Part shown: positions 37,687 to 50,200 of the stretch, one piece after another | Position numbering within the stretch: position 1 is the first letter of the stretch | How the letters are laid out: the number at the start of each line of letters is the position of its first letter | Assembly: GCF_038446525.1 (NCBI RefSeq) | Contig: NZ_CP151792.1 | Location: forward strand, 1,364,001-1,428,000 | Length of the DNA: 64,000 nt | Direction: 5' to 3' | DNA from: Methanolobus sp. ZRKC5 | GTDB lineage: Archaea > Halobacteriota > Methanosarcinia > Methanosarcinales > Methanosarcinaceae | Notes under the pieces: model-generated | The model's database searches: none | Seen by the model: only the letters and a program-made list of their open reading frames with translations | What the model was told of the DNA's origin: nothing | Position numbers and translations under genes: made by a program

Positions 37687-39582
37687 TCAGGTCCTTTTAA
37701 AGAGCTTTGCCAGTTCATCTTTAGTAAAGGAAATCATAGTAGGACGACCATGTGGACACGTATATGGATTACCGCAGCGCATCAGTTGACGGATAAGTTC
37801 TTCCATCTGTTTTGTACTGCATACCGCACCTGCCTTGATAGCTGCCCTGCATGCCATTGTACTACAAAGAAGATCATACCTCTCAGTGTCCTCTTTCACT
37901 CTTCCGGTGGATAGAAGGTCGGAGATGATATCGTGAATGACATCAGTATCCTCAAGCTTCCCAAAAATACTCGGAACCGTTGTAACTACATAGCTCTTCG
38001 GACCAAATTCAGAAATTGAAAAACCTATATTCTCCAGATCAGGAATGAAATCTTCAATTATGGCTTTTTCCTTCTGGCTCAGATCAAGTGTCACAGGTGT
38101 AATAAGTTCCTGCCACCCCATGTCCTGCATCCTGAGCACTTCCTCATACATAATACGCTCATGTGCAGCATGCTGGTCAATGAGTATGAGTTTGCCATCC
38201 ATCTCACTGATTATGTAAAGATCACCGTACTGACCGTACACTTTCACATCAGATGGTTTGAAAGAACTGCTGAGCTCTGTTACTTCATTGGAAGTAACAC
38301 TCATCTGCAACCTTTCACTTTTCTTCAACCGCTTCTGAGTGTCCTTTGCAGGATAATGATAAGGCTCCTTGTTTTCTTTGATGACAGCATCCTGTAGGGA
38401 AATATCATGTGATTCACCTGAAATGTAAGGCGCCTCCTCAACAGTATCAGACCCATCCGACTTATCCGATGTTTTAACGAGTCCCTGTTCTTCTTTCTCT
38501 TTGGATCCTGATAAAAGAACCTGGACAGGCACATCCTTTTTCTTAACCTGTATTTCAGGAACCAGTGATTCTCTTCCAAGGGCATCCTCTACGGCAGAAA
38601 TAACCATAGCTTCAATCTCTTTTTCATGGCTCAACCTAACCTCTCTTTTTGCAGGATGAACATTCACATCCACATTGACCGGGTCGATTATGAAATTGAG
38701 AAAGGCTGCAGGATAGCGACCTTTAGGAAGCAGGGTATAGTATCCAAGCCTGACAGCATTGCTGATCTGATTTGAGAATATGGACCTGCCATTTATGAAA
38801 AATACCTGAAGGTCTTTTCCGCTCCTTGTGAGTTCCGGCTTTGAAGTATAACCGGATATAGTAAGCAGGTCCGACTCGTATTCCAGTGGAACAAGTGAAC
38901 GTGCAACGTCAGCACCATAGAGATGCACTATGCTGTCCTGCATTTTAGCTGATGAAGGAGACCTGAGTGTTACCTTACCATCTACCACAAGAGTGAATGA
39001 AACATCTGAATGTGCAAGTGAATTTCGGGAAACTACATCGATAATGTGTGCAAGTTCCGTCCTAGCACTTTTAAGGTACTTCTTACGGGCAGGCGTGCTG
39101 TAGAACAGGTCATTAACAAGTATACTGGTCCCCACGGCAGTGCCTGCAGAAGTTATATTTTTTATTCCACTGCTATCGACAACAACCTTCGTGCCCGCGA
39201 TCTCACCCTCCTGTCGAGTGACAAGTTCCACTCTTGCCACCGAAGCAATGGAAGCCAGAGCTTCCCCCCGAAAACCCATGGTTAGAATGCGGTCAAGGTC
39301 TTCGATGGCGTTAATTTTGCTGGTCGCATGCTTTTTAAAGGAGAGGGATGCATCCGTATGACTCATTCCGACACCATTGTCCACAACCAGAATGCTTTTC
39401 GTGCCATACCCCCCTATTTCCACTCGAACTTCGGACGCATGGGCATCAATAGAGTTCTCAATAAGCTCTTTCACCACGGAAGCCGGGCGCTCAATAACTT
39501 CTCCCGCTGCTATTTTATTGATGGTGGACTCGTCCAGTAATTTTATTCTTGAACCCCTGATATCACATGATTTTTCTGTCAT
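37687..39582 (-). CDS. mutL: DNA mismatch repair protein MutL
   Basis: 631 residues. The N-terminal GHKL ATPase is clear (IAAGEVIERPASVVKELIEN, DNGVGM, TMGFRGEALASIASV). The C-terminal endonuclease motif DQHAAHERIMYEE is present, so this MutL can nick DNA, and GNPYTCPHGRPTMISF is the conserved metal-site end. A linker of variable charge joins the domains. MutS lies about 1.4 kb away on the same strand, split from it by an MFS gene on the plus strand. Confidence 0.94.
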   Translation of the reverse strand: MTEKSCDIRGSRIKLLDESTINKIAAGEVIERPASVVKELIENSIDAHASEVRVEIGGYGTKSILVVDNGVGMSHTDASLSFKKHATSKINAIEDLDRILTMGFRGEALASIASVARVELVTRQEGEIAGTKVVVDSSGIKNITSAGTAVGTSILVNDLFYSTPARKKYLKSARTELAHIIDVVSRNSLAHSDVSFTLVVDGKVTLRSPSSAKMQDSIVHLYGADVARSLVPLEYESDLLTISGYTSKPELTRSGKDLQVFFINGRSIFSNQISNAVRLGYYTLLPKGRYPAAFLNFIIDPVNVDVNVHPAKREVRLSHEKEIEAMVISAVEDALGRESLVPEIQVKKKDVPVQVLLSGSKEKEEQGLVKTSDKSDGSDTVEEAPYISGESHDISLQDAVIKENKEPYHYPAKDTQKRLKKSERLQMSVTSNEVTELSSSFKPSDVKVYGQYGDLYIISEMDGKLILIDQHAAHERIMYEEVLRMQDMGWQELITPVTLDLSQKEKAIIEDFIPDLENIGFSISEFGPKSYVVTTVPSIFGKLEDTDVIHDIISDLLSTGRVKEDTERYDLLCSTMACRAAIKAGAVCSTKQMEELIRQLMRCGNPYTCPHGRPTMISFTKDELAKLFKRT

Positions 39583-39628
39583 TTTCTACTTCCTGTCCAC
39601 AAGTATCTCTGAAATCTTTACGGGAAAC

Positions 39629-39661
39629 TATCTGGTTGTTAGTATTTTTGTGTTTGTATTG
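39629..39661 (-). promoter_or_regulatory. Shared mutL/mutS upstream element (mutL copy)
   Basis: 33 bp that match the mutS upstream region at 31 of 33 positions. The core on the plus strand is TTGTTAGTATTTTTGTGTTT. It lies 47-79 nt before the mutL ATG; on the coding strand it contains ACAAAAATACTA, a plausible B-recognition/TATA region. Confidence 0.6.
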
Positions 39662-39789
39662 CCAGAATTGGTAAAATCAGGCATGATATTGGCCCATATG
39701 CACACGAGTAATTGAAAATAAGTAAAATTGAGTGACAATACACTTATATCGATTCATGCTTTTAGAGGCAACATTAAATTAGAAGGTTC

Positions 39790-40974
39790 ATGATGAATAA
39801 TCCTGAAAAACTAAAAAATATTGTACCCTTACTAGCTCTTTTGACAGCTTTTCCGGCATTTTCCACAGACATGATACTGCCTGCTATTCCATCTCTTGCC
39901 CTGATGTGGAACGAGCCACTGGCAGTTGTCAATTTAATCCTCATTTGTTTTTTCGTCACTTACGGATTCTTCCTGCTTTTCTACGGCCCGATCTCAGACA
40001 GGTACGGCCGCCGAAAACCATTGATAATCGGTATTTCATTGTACATATTGGCCAGCGTGCTCTGCGCCATGGCGACCAGTGCAACCTCATTGATAGCATT
40101 TCGTATACTACAAGCTGCAGGAGCTGCGGCCAGTTCATCATTATCCATGGCCATGACCAAAGATCTCTTTTCAGGGACTCAAAGGCAAAGGATACTTGCA
40201 TATATAGCCATAATCATGGCGCTGGCTCCTATGTTTGCCCCCATTGTGGGAGGATGGATACTAACATACCTTACATGGAACTGGATATTCATTGCCCAGG
40301 GATTAATGGGAGCCATAGGCCTTTTGGGTGTCCTCAGAACACCGGAAACTTTAAAAGAAGTGTCAGAAACCCCTCTGTCAAAGATCATGTCTTCTTATGG
40401 CAATCTGTTACTGAACAAAAATTATGTCATCCTGGTTCTGGTGATGTCTGTGAGCCTTTTACCATTATACAGTTTCATTGCTGGCTCTTCAGCCCTTTAT
40501 ATCAACGGATTTGGCCTGAGTGAACAAAATTTCAGCTACTTCTTTGCCTTTAACGCCCTGGCACTGATGGCAGGATCAATGTCATGCCTGAAACTGACAG
40601 ACAGAATAAACCCCAGACACCTGATAACCACTGGTTTTGCAGGAATAACATTAGGAGCTGCACTTATTCTTATAATTGGTCAGCGCGGACCATGGAGCTT
40701 TGCAATTCCTATGGCACTGGTAACATATTCCATAGGTATCAGCAGACCTCCGAGCAACCACCTCGTACTTGAACAGGTACACAAAGATGCAGGTTCTGCA
40801 TCATCTTTACTGATATTCACCTATTTCACACTTGGAGCTGTAGGCATGTGGCTGGTCTCACTGGATTGGATGGAACGCATGCAGATATTGGGAAGCATCA
40901 CTTTGGTCTGTGGTGTTCTTGTGCTGATTGCCTGGATGATATTACAAAAGAAAGGTATTGGTGCAGAGCAATAG
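39790..40974 (+). CDS. MFS transporter, Bcr/CflA drug-efflux type
   Basis: 394 residues with about twelve membrane helices. FPAFSTDMILPAIPSL is the N-terminal motif D1 of the Bcr/CflA group, FYGPISDRYGRRKPL is motif A, and FAPIVGGWILTYL is motif C of antiporters. It probably exports a toxic compound or drug. It lies between mutL and mutS on the opposite strand, so it may be a later insertion into a mut cluster. ATG 39790 is used; 39793 is equally possible. Confidence 0.85.
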   Translation: MMNNPEKLKNIVPLLALLTAFPAFSTDMILPAIPSLALMWNEPLAVVNLILICFFVTYGFFLLFYGPISDRYGRRKPLIIGISLYILASVLCAMATSATSLIAFRILQAAGAAASSSLSMAMTKDLFSGTQRQRILAYIAIIMALAPMFAPIVGGWILTYLTWNWIFIAQGLMGAIGLLGVLRTPETLKEVSETPLSKIMSSYGNLLLNKNYVILVLVMSVSLLPLYSFIAGSSALYINGFGLSEQNFSYFFAFNALALMAGSMSCLKLTDRINPRHLITTGFAGITLGAALILIIGQRGPWSFAIPMALVTYSIGISRPPSNHLVLEQVHKDAGSASSLLIFTYFTLGAVGMWLVSLDWMERMQILGSITLVCGVLVLIAWMILQKKGIGAEQ

Positions 40975-40988
40975 AATATAAATAAAAT

Positions 40989-41017
40989 AGCGAATGAGCG
41001 CAAATGCACTCTTTCGC

Positions 41018-41018
<1 letters not shown>
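40989..41018. terminator. Bidirectional hairpin between MFS gene and mutS
   Basis: Stem AGCGAA/TTCGCT continued by GAG/CTC with single mismatches around a GCAAATGC loop. It lies 14 nt after the MFS stop and touches the mutS stop codon, so it can serve both convergent genes. Confidence 0.5.
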
Positions 41019-43678
<2,660 letters not shown>

Positions 43679-43708
43679 GATAGTTCACACAAAATTGATT
43701 CTCCAAAT

Positions 43709-43741
43709 TATCTGCTTGTTAGTATTTTTGTGTTTGCATTG
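43709..43741 (-). promoter_or_regulatory. Shared mutL/mutS upstream element (mutS copy)
   Basis: Second copy of the 33-bp element, 31-63 nt before the mutS ATG. It differs from the mutL copy at two positions (G/C and T/C); the flanks do not match beyond two bases. Confidence 0.6.
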
Positions 43742-43875
43742 GAAAACAAATCTGTATTGATTAAAAATCTTATCTGTTTTTCAAATTCAACTTTTATCAC
43801 GTTCACAGAACCAAATACAGGAAATTATTGAATGAAACATATTTTTTTAAGTACTTCCAGTTCCAATTTTTATTA

Positions 43876-44085
43876 ATGGTCGATGACACAGATGAGATTC
43901 AGAGCACTGCCGAGCAATACCTGGAAACCAAAAAGCAACTTTTTGTCCATGGAATTGGAGATTACTCTGAACTGGATAAAGACAACGCATTCAGGCTGCT
44001 TGTAGACCGCATTGAAGGCGCAATTGCAGAAGAGAACGCAGTGACCTTAAATGTACTAACAAGAGTGGAATCAAATAACGGTTAA
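43876..44085 (+). CDS. Small conserved-type hypothetical protein
   Basis: 69 residues from ATG 43876 (MVDDTDEIQSTAEQYLETK), acidic and helical. A longer frame from 43828 adds a hydrophobic stretch that looks untranslated. No ribosome site is visible, so it may be leaderless. Function unknown. Confidence 0.6.
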   Translation: MVDDTDEIQSTAEQYLETKKQLFVHGIGDYSELDKDNAFRLLVDRIEGAIAEENAVTLNVLTRVESNNG

Positions 44086-44145
44086 CTGCAATATTTTTCA
44101 ATCATTTTCATTCTTAAGAAGGAAAAGCAGACATGACGAGCGAAA

Positions 44146-44345
44146 CTAATACCTGATTATCTCCAGCATCATATTCCCGTCTTTCTGAAACTCATAATTC
44201 ACTTTATCTTCATTGCAAGTGAATCCCCCGAACAACCGGTAACCAACCAAACCATTCGTCCAAAAAGGACCATCTTCAGAGATTTGTTCATTTGAACCCT
44301 TCCAAAAATCAATTAGCAGTATTTGGCTTTGAATAAAATATATAC
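44146..44345 (-). pseudogene. Start-less ORF remnant downstream of the membrane protein gene
   Basis: The minus strand is open without stop from the end of the next gene to TAG at 44146 and reads like protein (DFWKGSNEQISEDGPFWTNG, then GYRLFGGFTCNEDK and KDGNMMLEIIRY). There is no ATG, GTG or TTG with a ribosome site, so this is most likely the tail of a decayed gene. The family is not recognised. Confidence 0.35.
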
Positions 44346-44942
44346 CTACTGTTTTGAAGCAATTTCCTGCAATATTTCATAAGCTGCCTTCAGTTCTTCA
44401 CTCATATTCACGATACGTTTTCCCGAAGGAACGAAAAGTACATGTGTTCCTGTAGATTCAATAGCATAATTTTTCCCTACGCTTTGTGCAAGGGCATCGT
44501 TCATAAAAGAGTCATCCCCTTTAAGGGAAAAATGTTCACTATATGTATTTCGGGAGAAAGGAGAGCGTGACTGTAATTCAAAAACAGGAGCATCTCTCTT
44601 AAAAATGACAGCCGATGACTTGAATGTGTTACCATGGGATGTTCCTGTTCCATAACCCCGGTTGCCAATAGTGATGTTCAGATCGAAGGAAATTACCGGC
44701 AGTCCGTTGAAAGTGCCAGTAAACACGTTGTAGACCTTTTGCTTGTTACCAAGTCGGGTCTGTTCAAAACCAAAGTTGTCGACAATATCCTTTGAAGCCT
44801 GTTGGAAACCAAGTTCTCTGGCCTGTTCATTCAGGTTCGTTGCTCGCTTCTTCTCATTGAGGAGAGTAAAGATAATTGCCAGCAGGATAACTGAAACGAC
44901 AAAACCTGAGAATGCGATTATAAATATCAATCTGAAATCCAT
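44346..44942 (-). CDS. Membrane-anchored protein of unknown function
   Basis: 198 residues. One N-terminal membrane helix (LIFIIAFSGFVVSVILLAII) is followed by a soluble domain with TGTFNGLPVISFDLNIT and a C-terminal helix. The middle resembles a widespread uncharacterised membrane-associated family that carries a G-T-x-x-G-x-P-V-x-x-F-D pattern. It is 32 nt after the PARIS-like ariB gene on the same strand and might be co-transcribed. No defence role can be claimed. Confidence 0.6.
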   Translation of the reverse strand: MDFRLIFIIAFSGFVVSVILLAIIFTLLNEKKRATNLNEQARELGFQQASKDIVDNFGFEQTRLGNKQKVYNVFTGTFNGLPVISFDLNITIGNRGYGTGTSHGNTFKSSAVIFKRDAPVFELQSRSPFSRNTYSEHFSLKGDDSFMNDALAQSVGKNYAIESTGTHVLFVPSGKRIVNMSEELKAAYEILQEIASKQ

Positions 44943-44974
44943 TTCACCACGTACCTAAAACTGCCATTAAAAAA

Positions 44975-45832
44975 CTATGATCTTAATAAAATCCTGAATT
45001 CTGAATTTGATTCTTCCCATTCTTTGATACTTGTATATAGCTTTGTATCGATGAAATTCGATAAATTGTAAGCCAGTCTCAGATTCTTTGAAACAATATC
45101 GGAGTCCAGATTGTCTTTGGCATGATTTCCAAATATCTCTTTAAGACCAATAGTCAATATCTCGACCAGATCGTGGCCCTGGCAGATATTCCACACATCT
45201 GCATTCAATTTTGCCAGGCCATTAATGTGTTTTTTTACCATGGCAGCATTCATATTCCTGTTACTTGGCTTGGTTTTCAACTCTTTATACAGCCTGTTGG
45301 CATTGACATTCAAATCTTTTGTATCAACGAATTTGTAGAAATTCAGGAATTTAAAATCAATGCTTAGATTATATTTTCTGGAAGCCCATCTAATATATCC
45401 AATAGCAGTGCCGCTTTCAAGCAATATTTCCCGGATAGGCCTTCCGAGCGATTGCAATTTGAACTGCGTTGCATACTCATTTAGCATTTTTTCAAGGGCT
45501 TGTGATGCCAGTATCATTGTGTCTATATCATGTGAATCGGTGGTAAGTAAATTAGTACTGTATCTTTTAGGACTAATTTGGTTCACATGCCAGTAATCTG
45601 CGTCCACGATTCCAAGAACACCTTTTTCCCCACTCTTTTCCAGTATTGATAGAGCAGATAACAATTTATCCTTATAGACAGCATAGACAATATCGCAATA
45701 GTCCCCGTCAATGATATCTGTAAATACCCTTTTGTCCGTACGTCCCTCAACAAGCAAAATAGAATTCAGAGGATCCTGACGCCTCATCCTCACCTGGTTT
45801 GCAATGCGATGTGATGTAATTTGCTCTCTCAC
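44975..45832 (-). CDS. ariB: DUF4435 TOPRIM-like protein, AriB-type effector of a PARIS-like system
   Basis: 285 residues. The DUF4435/TOPRIM-like core shows the acidic residues expected of a nuclease: E29 in ILLVEGRTDKRVF, D77 and D79 in LGIVDADYW, and D102/D104 in DSHDIDTMIL. In PARIS, AriB is the toxic nuclease released when AriA senses a phage anti-restriction protein. Here the gene begins 8 nt after the AAA ATPase gene, in the order ariA-ariB. The assignment is by domain and gene order only. Confidence 0.75.
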   Translation of the reverse strand: MREQITSHRIANQVRMRRQDPLNSILLVEGRTDKRVFTDIIDGDYCDIVYAVYKDKLLSALSILEKSGEKGVLGIVDADYWHVNQISPKRYSTNLLTTDSHDIDTMILASQALEKMLNEYATQFKLQSLGRPIREILLESGTAIGYIRWASRKYNLSIDFKFLNFYKFVDTKDLNVNANRLYKELKTKPSNRNMNAAMVKKHINGLAKLNADVWNICQGHDLVEILTIGLKEIFGNHAKDNLDSDIVSKNLRLAYNLSNFIDTKLYTSIKEWEESNSEFRILLRS

Positions 45833-45840
45833 AAAAACAC

Positions 45841-47133
45841 CTAATTCTCAACTTTTGTCTCTAATGATACAGTCAAGTCCCACCGGTCCCCGATGATGTC
45901 AGGAGAATGTGTTGCTATCAGCACATCGAATCCGGCAAGATCTATCACTTTCATCAGGTCACTTAAAAATTCATTTTGCCATCCGATATGCAGTGATATC
46001 TCAGGTTCATCAATTAGAATCAGAGAACCAGGTTCGATCTTGAATAAAAGCTCGTAATAGAGAACTAATTCGTGTTGCTCACCGGAAGAAAGATCCCTGG
46101 GTTGGATCTCACGTTCATTTGAAGTTTTAATTACAAACCCTTTGTCCTTACTAACTGACAGGCGCTTATTCACGAATCTATTGTTAATTATGTTGACAAA
46201 AAGATCTAATTTCATTGTCAGGTCATTAAAAACATCCAGTTTTTTCCCAACGTCCTCAGTATATACAGAAAGAACGTGGGCATTTTCCTGATTTACTTCC
46301 GGGACATCAGTCAAATAATCGAATTCATAATCAGCATCCAAAACACCGATCTGAATCAGATTTTTTCTTCTTCCCTCTAATTTTGACAGATTTTGCTCAA
46401 GATCAGTGTAATCCACATCCGTTTTCTTTTTTGCCAGACGAATTGGAAAAGACCGATCTAACGATTGAGAAAGGGTTGCATATTTGGCAAGCTGTCTTTG
46501 GACCTCTTCAGACAATTCCGAAGAATAATTGCTAACTGTCTTTCTTATTGATGTTTTTGGACTTGGATATTTTTTCCTTGAGTTACCCAGTATTATAAGC
46601 CTTTGAGTCTCTATAAAATCAACATTTATTTCCTCTTTGATATCATTAAACCAACCAACACCATTCTTTTTTGCAGGCGAACGAATATCATAACGATTCA
46701 AAACTTCCCCGGAGTTCAATATTTCTCCATCTGAAAAATCCAGCCACTCGTCTGCTTCGATCTTCTTCAGGTTTGGATGATTATGTATCATTTTATCAAA
46801 TGCTTTTGCATCTGGCATACAATCGAGCTGAATTTGAGTTGCCTCATTACCATTCAAATTAAGAATTAACTCATCCTGATTTTTGTCTTTATTATAGATT
46901 TTTTTCAGGAATAATAAGTTACCATCATCGAACTCAATTAAAAACTCTTCAAATGGAACCTTATAGAAAATATCGTATTCTGTGTTGAAAATAGACTTTA
47001 ACATCTGCAATATGATAGTCTTGCCGACCCCATTGGGTCCATAGATAATAGTTATTCTTTCATTAGAATTCAGTTTAATCTCATGGTCATATAGATCAAA
47101 CAGTTTCTTGATCTTAATTTGTGTAATATTCAT
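45841..47133 (-). CDS. ariA: AAA_15-type ATPase, AriA-type sensor of a PARIS-like system
   Basis: 430 residues from ATG 47133 (MNITQIKIKKLFDL); an in-frame start at 47193 would add a hydrophobic leader. Walker A YGPNGVGKT at residues 32-39, ABC-like signature DLSSGEQHELVLYYE, Walker B LILIDEPEISLH and a His switch IATHSPDIIG are all present, with coiled insertions between, as in AriA/OLD-type ATPases. It is directly followed by the DUF4435 gene. Together they look like a two-gene PARIS defence unit. Confidence 0.75.
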   Translation of the reverse strand: MNITQIKIKKLFDLYDHEIKLNSNERITIIYGPNGVGKTIILQMLKSIFNTEYDIFYKVPFEEFLIEFDDGNLLFLKKIYNKDKNQDELILNLNGNEATQIQLDCMPDAKAFDKMIHNHPNLKKIEADEWLDFSDGEILNSGEVLNRYDIRSPAKKNGVGWFNDIKEEINVDFIETQRLIILGNSRKKYPSPKTSIRKTVSNYSSELSEEVQRQLAKYATLSQSLDRSFPIRLAKKKTDVDYTDLEQNLSKLEGRRKNLIQIGVLDADYEFDYLTDVPEVNQENAHVLSVYTEDVGKKLDVFNDLTMKLDLFVNIINNRFVNKRLSVSKDKGFVIKTSNEREIQPRDLSSGEQHELVLYYELLFKIEPGSLILIDEPEISLHIGWQNEFLSDLMKVIDLAGFDVLIATHSPDIIGDRWDLTVSLETKVEN

Positions 47134-47212
47134 CAGTATACCATAAATCAATTGAAAACTAAAATATATATCACTTTTTAACTTAGATATCAAATTCCAA
47201 ATAAAATAAGCT

Positions 47213-47234
47213 GAAGAGGTGTCATCACCCCTTC
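47213..47234 (-). terminator. Hairpin after the alpha-2-macroglobulin gene
   Basis: GAAGAGGTG-TCAT-CACCCCTTC, an 8-bp stem with one mismatch, 11 nt downstream of the stop codon, followed on the minus strand by TTATTTTATTT. Confidence 0.6.
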
Positions 47235-47244
47235 ATTTATTCAT

Positions 47245-50200
47245 TCAAACAACAGTCACATCCATTCCTTTTGCTTCAGCCACAACCTCCGGATTGTAGT
47301 ACGAATAAGCCTTGCTCTCCGATACGATGGCCTTCACCGGGAACAGTGCTTTGACCTGCATACTGAGAGTCAGTTCCTCACCCGACTGCATGTCATCGAT
47401 GTAGAGAATCACTTTTCTGCCTGCTATCTCGTAGCGGGTTATCAGGTTTTCTTCCTTGAGAGCTTCAAGGCTTGATGAAACCGGACTGAAACCTGTTGGA
47501 ACTGCGAGGTCAACTATCATCATCCCACTGGAAGTTATACTGCCACCTATACCACGAATTCCGTTGTACTTCACGCGGGCATTCACTGTAACGATATCAT
47601 TCACAGCAACATCTGTGGAATCATACTGCACATCTAGCTCGATCTCATTCTGCTCAACGACATCAGGCAGTATGATATTGAAACGCCTTACTAGCTGGTA
47701 GTTCAGGTCACCCGTACCCTCCATTTCAAGCTCGAGTTCTGATGTTCCCTCTGGAATCTCAATTATCTGAACTACATCGAAATTCTGCTGGTTAACTTCC
47801 ACAGACTTGATCTCCGTTCCATCAGCAATCACATGCACTGTGGCATCGATATCCCTTCCAGCAGATGCTGCTGCGCTCATCAGTGCTCTGAAAGCCATGA
47901 CAGTATCCTGGGTACTGGAGAAACCACCGTTAGAATTGCGCTGTGCGGATATCCATTTCAGTGATGATATGGCTGTGGGGTTCTTTGCCTCTATCATAGC
48001 AAGAGTGGCGTATGCGGTTGTTTCCACATTCTTGCTTGATGGTGCCATGTAACTATAGTCTCCATGCTCGTATGGCAATGGAACGGCTCCGTCACCATAG
48101 CCCCAGTAAGTGCCGTCATCGTCCTGTTTTGCAATTGCCAGCAGGTCGTTCAGAGCCTCATCGGCAAACGAACTGTTAAGCTTTTGAAGAACCAGAGTTC
48201 CGATTGCAAGTGCATACGGGTCATCCTGGCTGCCAAGATTATCCTCAAGATACTTCTGTGCATTTGCCATGACAACAGGACTTGCAGAACCGTACTCATT
48301 CAGTGCAAGGGTTGTGTATGCCGTCAGTGCGTAGGTACCGCTCAAACCACCCATCATGTCCTGATGTATCACAAATCCTACCTGTTCCCATGAACCATCT
48401 TCCTGCTGATGAGATTCTATCCAGTCTGCTGCCTCTGAAAGAATATTCTCATCAATTGTGGTCACATCCCTTGCACCACTGAACTGGGACAGCACGAAAG
48501 AAGTCAGCCAGAGGCTACCACTCTCATCACTTTCACCGAATGCAGAGAAGGAACCATCACTGTGACGGTAGGTTAGTTCACGCTGGTAGCCCGTGATAAT
48601 ATACATCTCAGCCTTTGCTCTCACCTCAGGGTTATCCTGTCCTGTTGCCTTCAAGTAGCGCAATACCTCAACATCTGTGGAGAAAAGCATCATATTCTGC
48701 TCACCGCATCCGTAAGGCATACCCAGCAGATCATCCACCCCGCTTATGCTCTGTGCAACTATACTTGGAGTAAAGCTCACAAGCACTTTTTCCGAATCAG
48801 GAACTATACCCTCTGGCAGGCTTGTATCAAGTCCCACTGAACCATTGCTTAGCACCCCGTTATTCACAAGCTCACGGGTTGCACCTTCCGCTTCTACGAT
48901 CATATCCTTCCTGACCGCATCCGCCCTCTTTGTGGTCTGGCCTGTTATCTCCACAATGTGCTTACCAACTTCTGTCGGACTTATTGTGAAACTGGCATAA
49001 CCCACACCGTTGGCATCAACAGTTACTTCCTCTACATCATCACCGATGATATCGAACCAGTCAGCACCAGAGAGTGTGAGTTTGACGTCCTGTTCAGTGT
49101 CAAGATAATTATAGACCTGCACTTGTACCGGGAATTCCTCGCCTCTTGTCACAGAGTAAGGTAGATCCGGGTCAACGAAGAAGTCCTGGAACACCGCCAT
49201 ACTTGATTCTGAAATACCAATTCCTTCTGGCCCTGATGAAACTGCATGCAACCTCCATGTAGTTATGCTATCCGGCGCTGTCAGGTCAAGGCTTGCAAGT
49301 CCTGCATCATCTGTAAGAAGTTCCGGCATCCACAACCATGTCTCAGGGAAGAACTGACGCACACGCTGTACTTCTGCAAGCTCTCCACCTTCTGCCATGT
49401 CCTCATCGGCAGCTTCCTCTGTAGGGATAGCTTCCATCATAGGCGCCTCAACAACCTCTTCTTCCATTACCATGTCATCCATGGCTGCATCTACTTCCAT
49501 GCCAAAACCTGCGAATTTGGCATTATCAAACCTTACTTCATCCAATTCAGAATGTGGCACCTCTATTCCCGGAGATGACATTACAACCATGCCGGCATTT
49601 TCCAATGTATCATAAGCACCTTCCATGTACCAGGAGGGATGAGATTCTGCCATTGGTTCCATAAAATGCTTTTCCAACTCATCGAAGACCTGTTTGAGAT
49701 TGAGCCTGCCCTCACTAAGAGCATAGACCGACTCATCAACGATGGAGAAACCTATCATAGACTTGCTTCCTGCATCAAAATCAACAGTAACATTGTCACC
49801 GGGCTCAGCAGACTCAGTGTCAAACGAGCTTGACAGGTCTACCTGTGTTGAGAATTCCACATCAAATGGAAGCACATCCACAGACACCTCGCTGTTAGGG
49901 TTTATCATGTAAGCCACGACCTTTGCCTGCGGACTCATCTGTGGCGTCACAGGTATACTGATATCCGGTTCATCACTGGTTGCAGAATATACTGTCCTGC
50001 CGTTTGCAAACACATCATAGAACACAGTTCCGGGATTTGTGGAGTAAACACGCAAAGATATCGTATCTCCAACTTCCGGTACACCTTCGCTTGTCTGAGT
50101 GATGTGTATGAAACTGGCACTTGGAGAGTAGGCAGCGTTCAGAGACTCACTTGCACCTGCATCATCAGCATAGGCATCGATGAAAAGGTGATTAGTATTA

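Noticed and set aside
44975-47133. Classification of the AAA ATPase/TOPRIM pair as OLD, Gabija or Septu
   Set aside because: OLD has ATPase and TOPRIM in one protein. Gabija pairs a TOPRIM-containing ATPase with a UvrD-like helicase, and Septu pairs an ATPase with an HNH nuclease. Here the ATPase and the DUF4435-type TOPRIM are separate genes and no helicase or HNH is adjacent.
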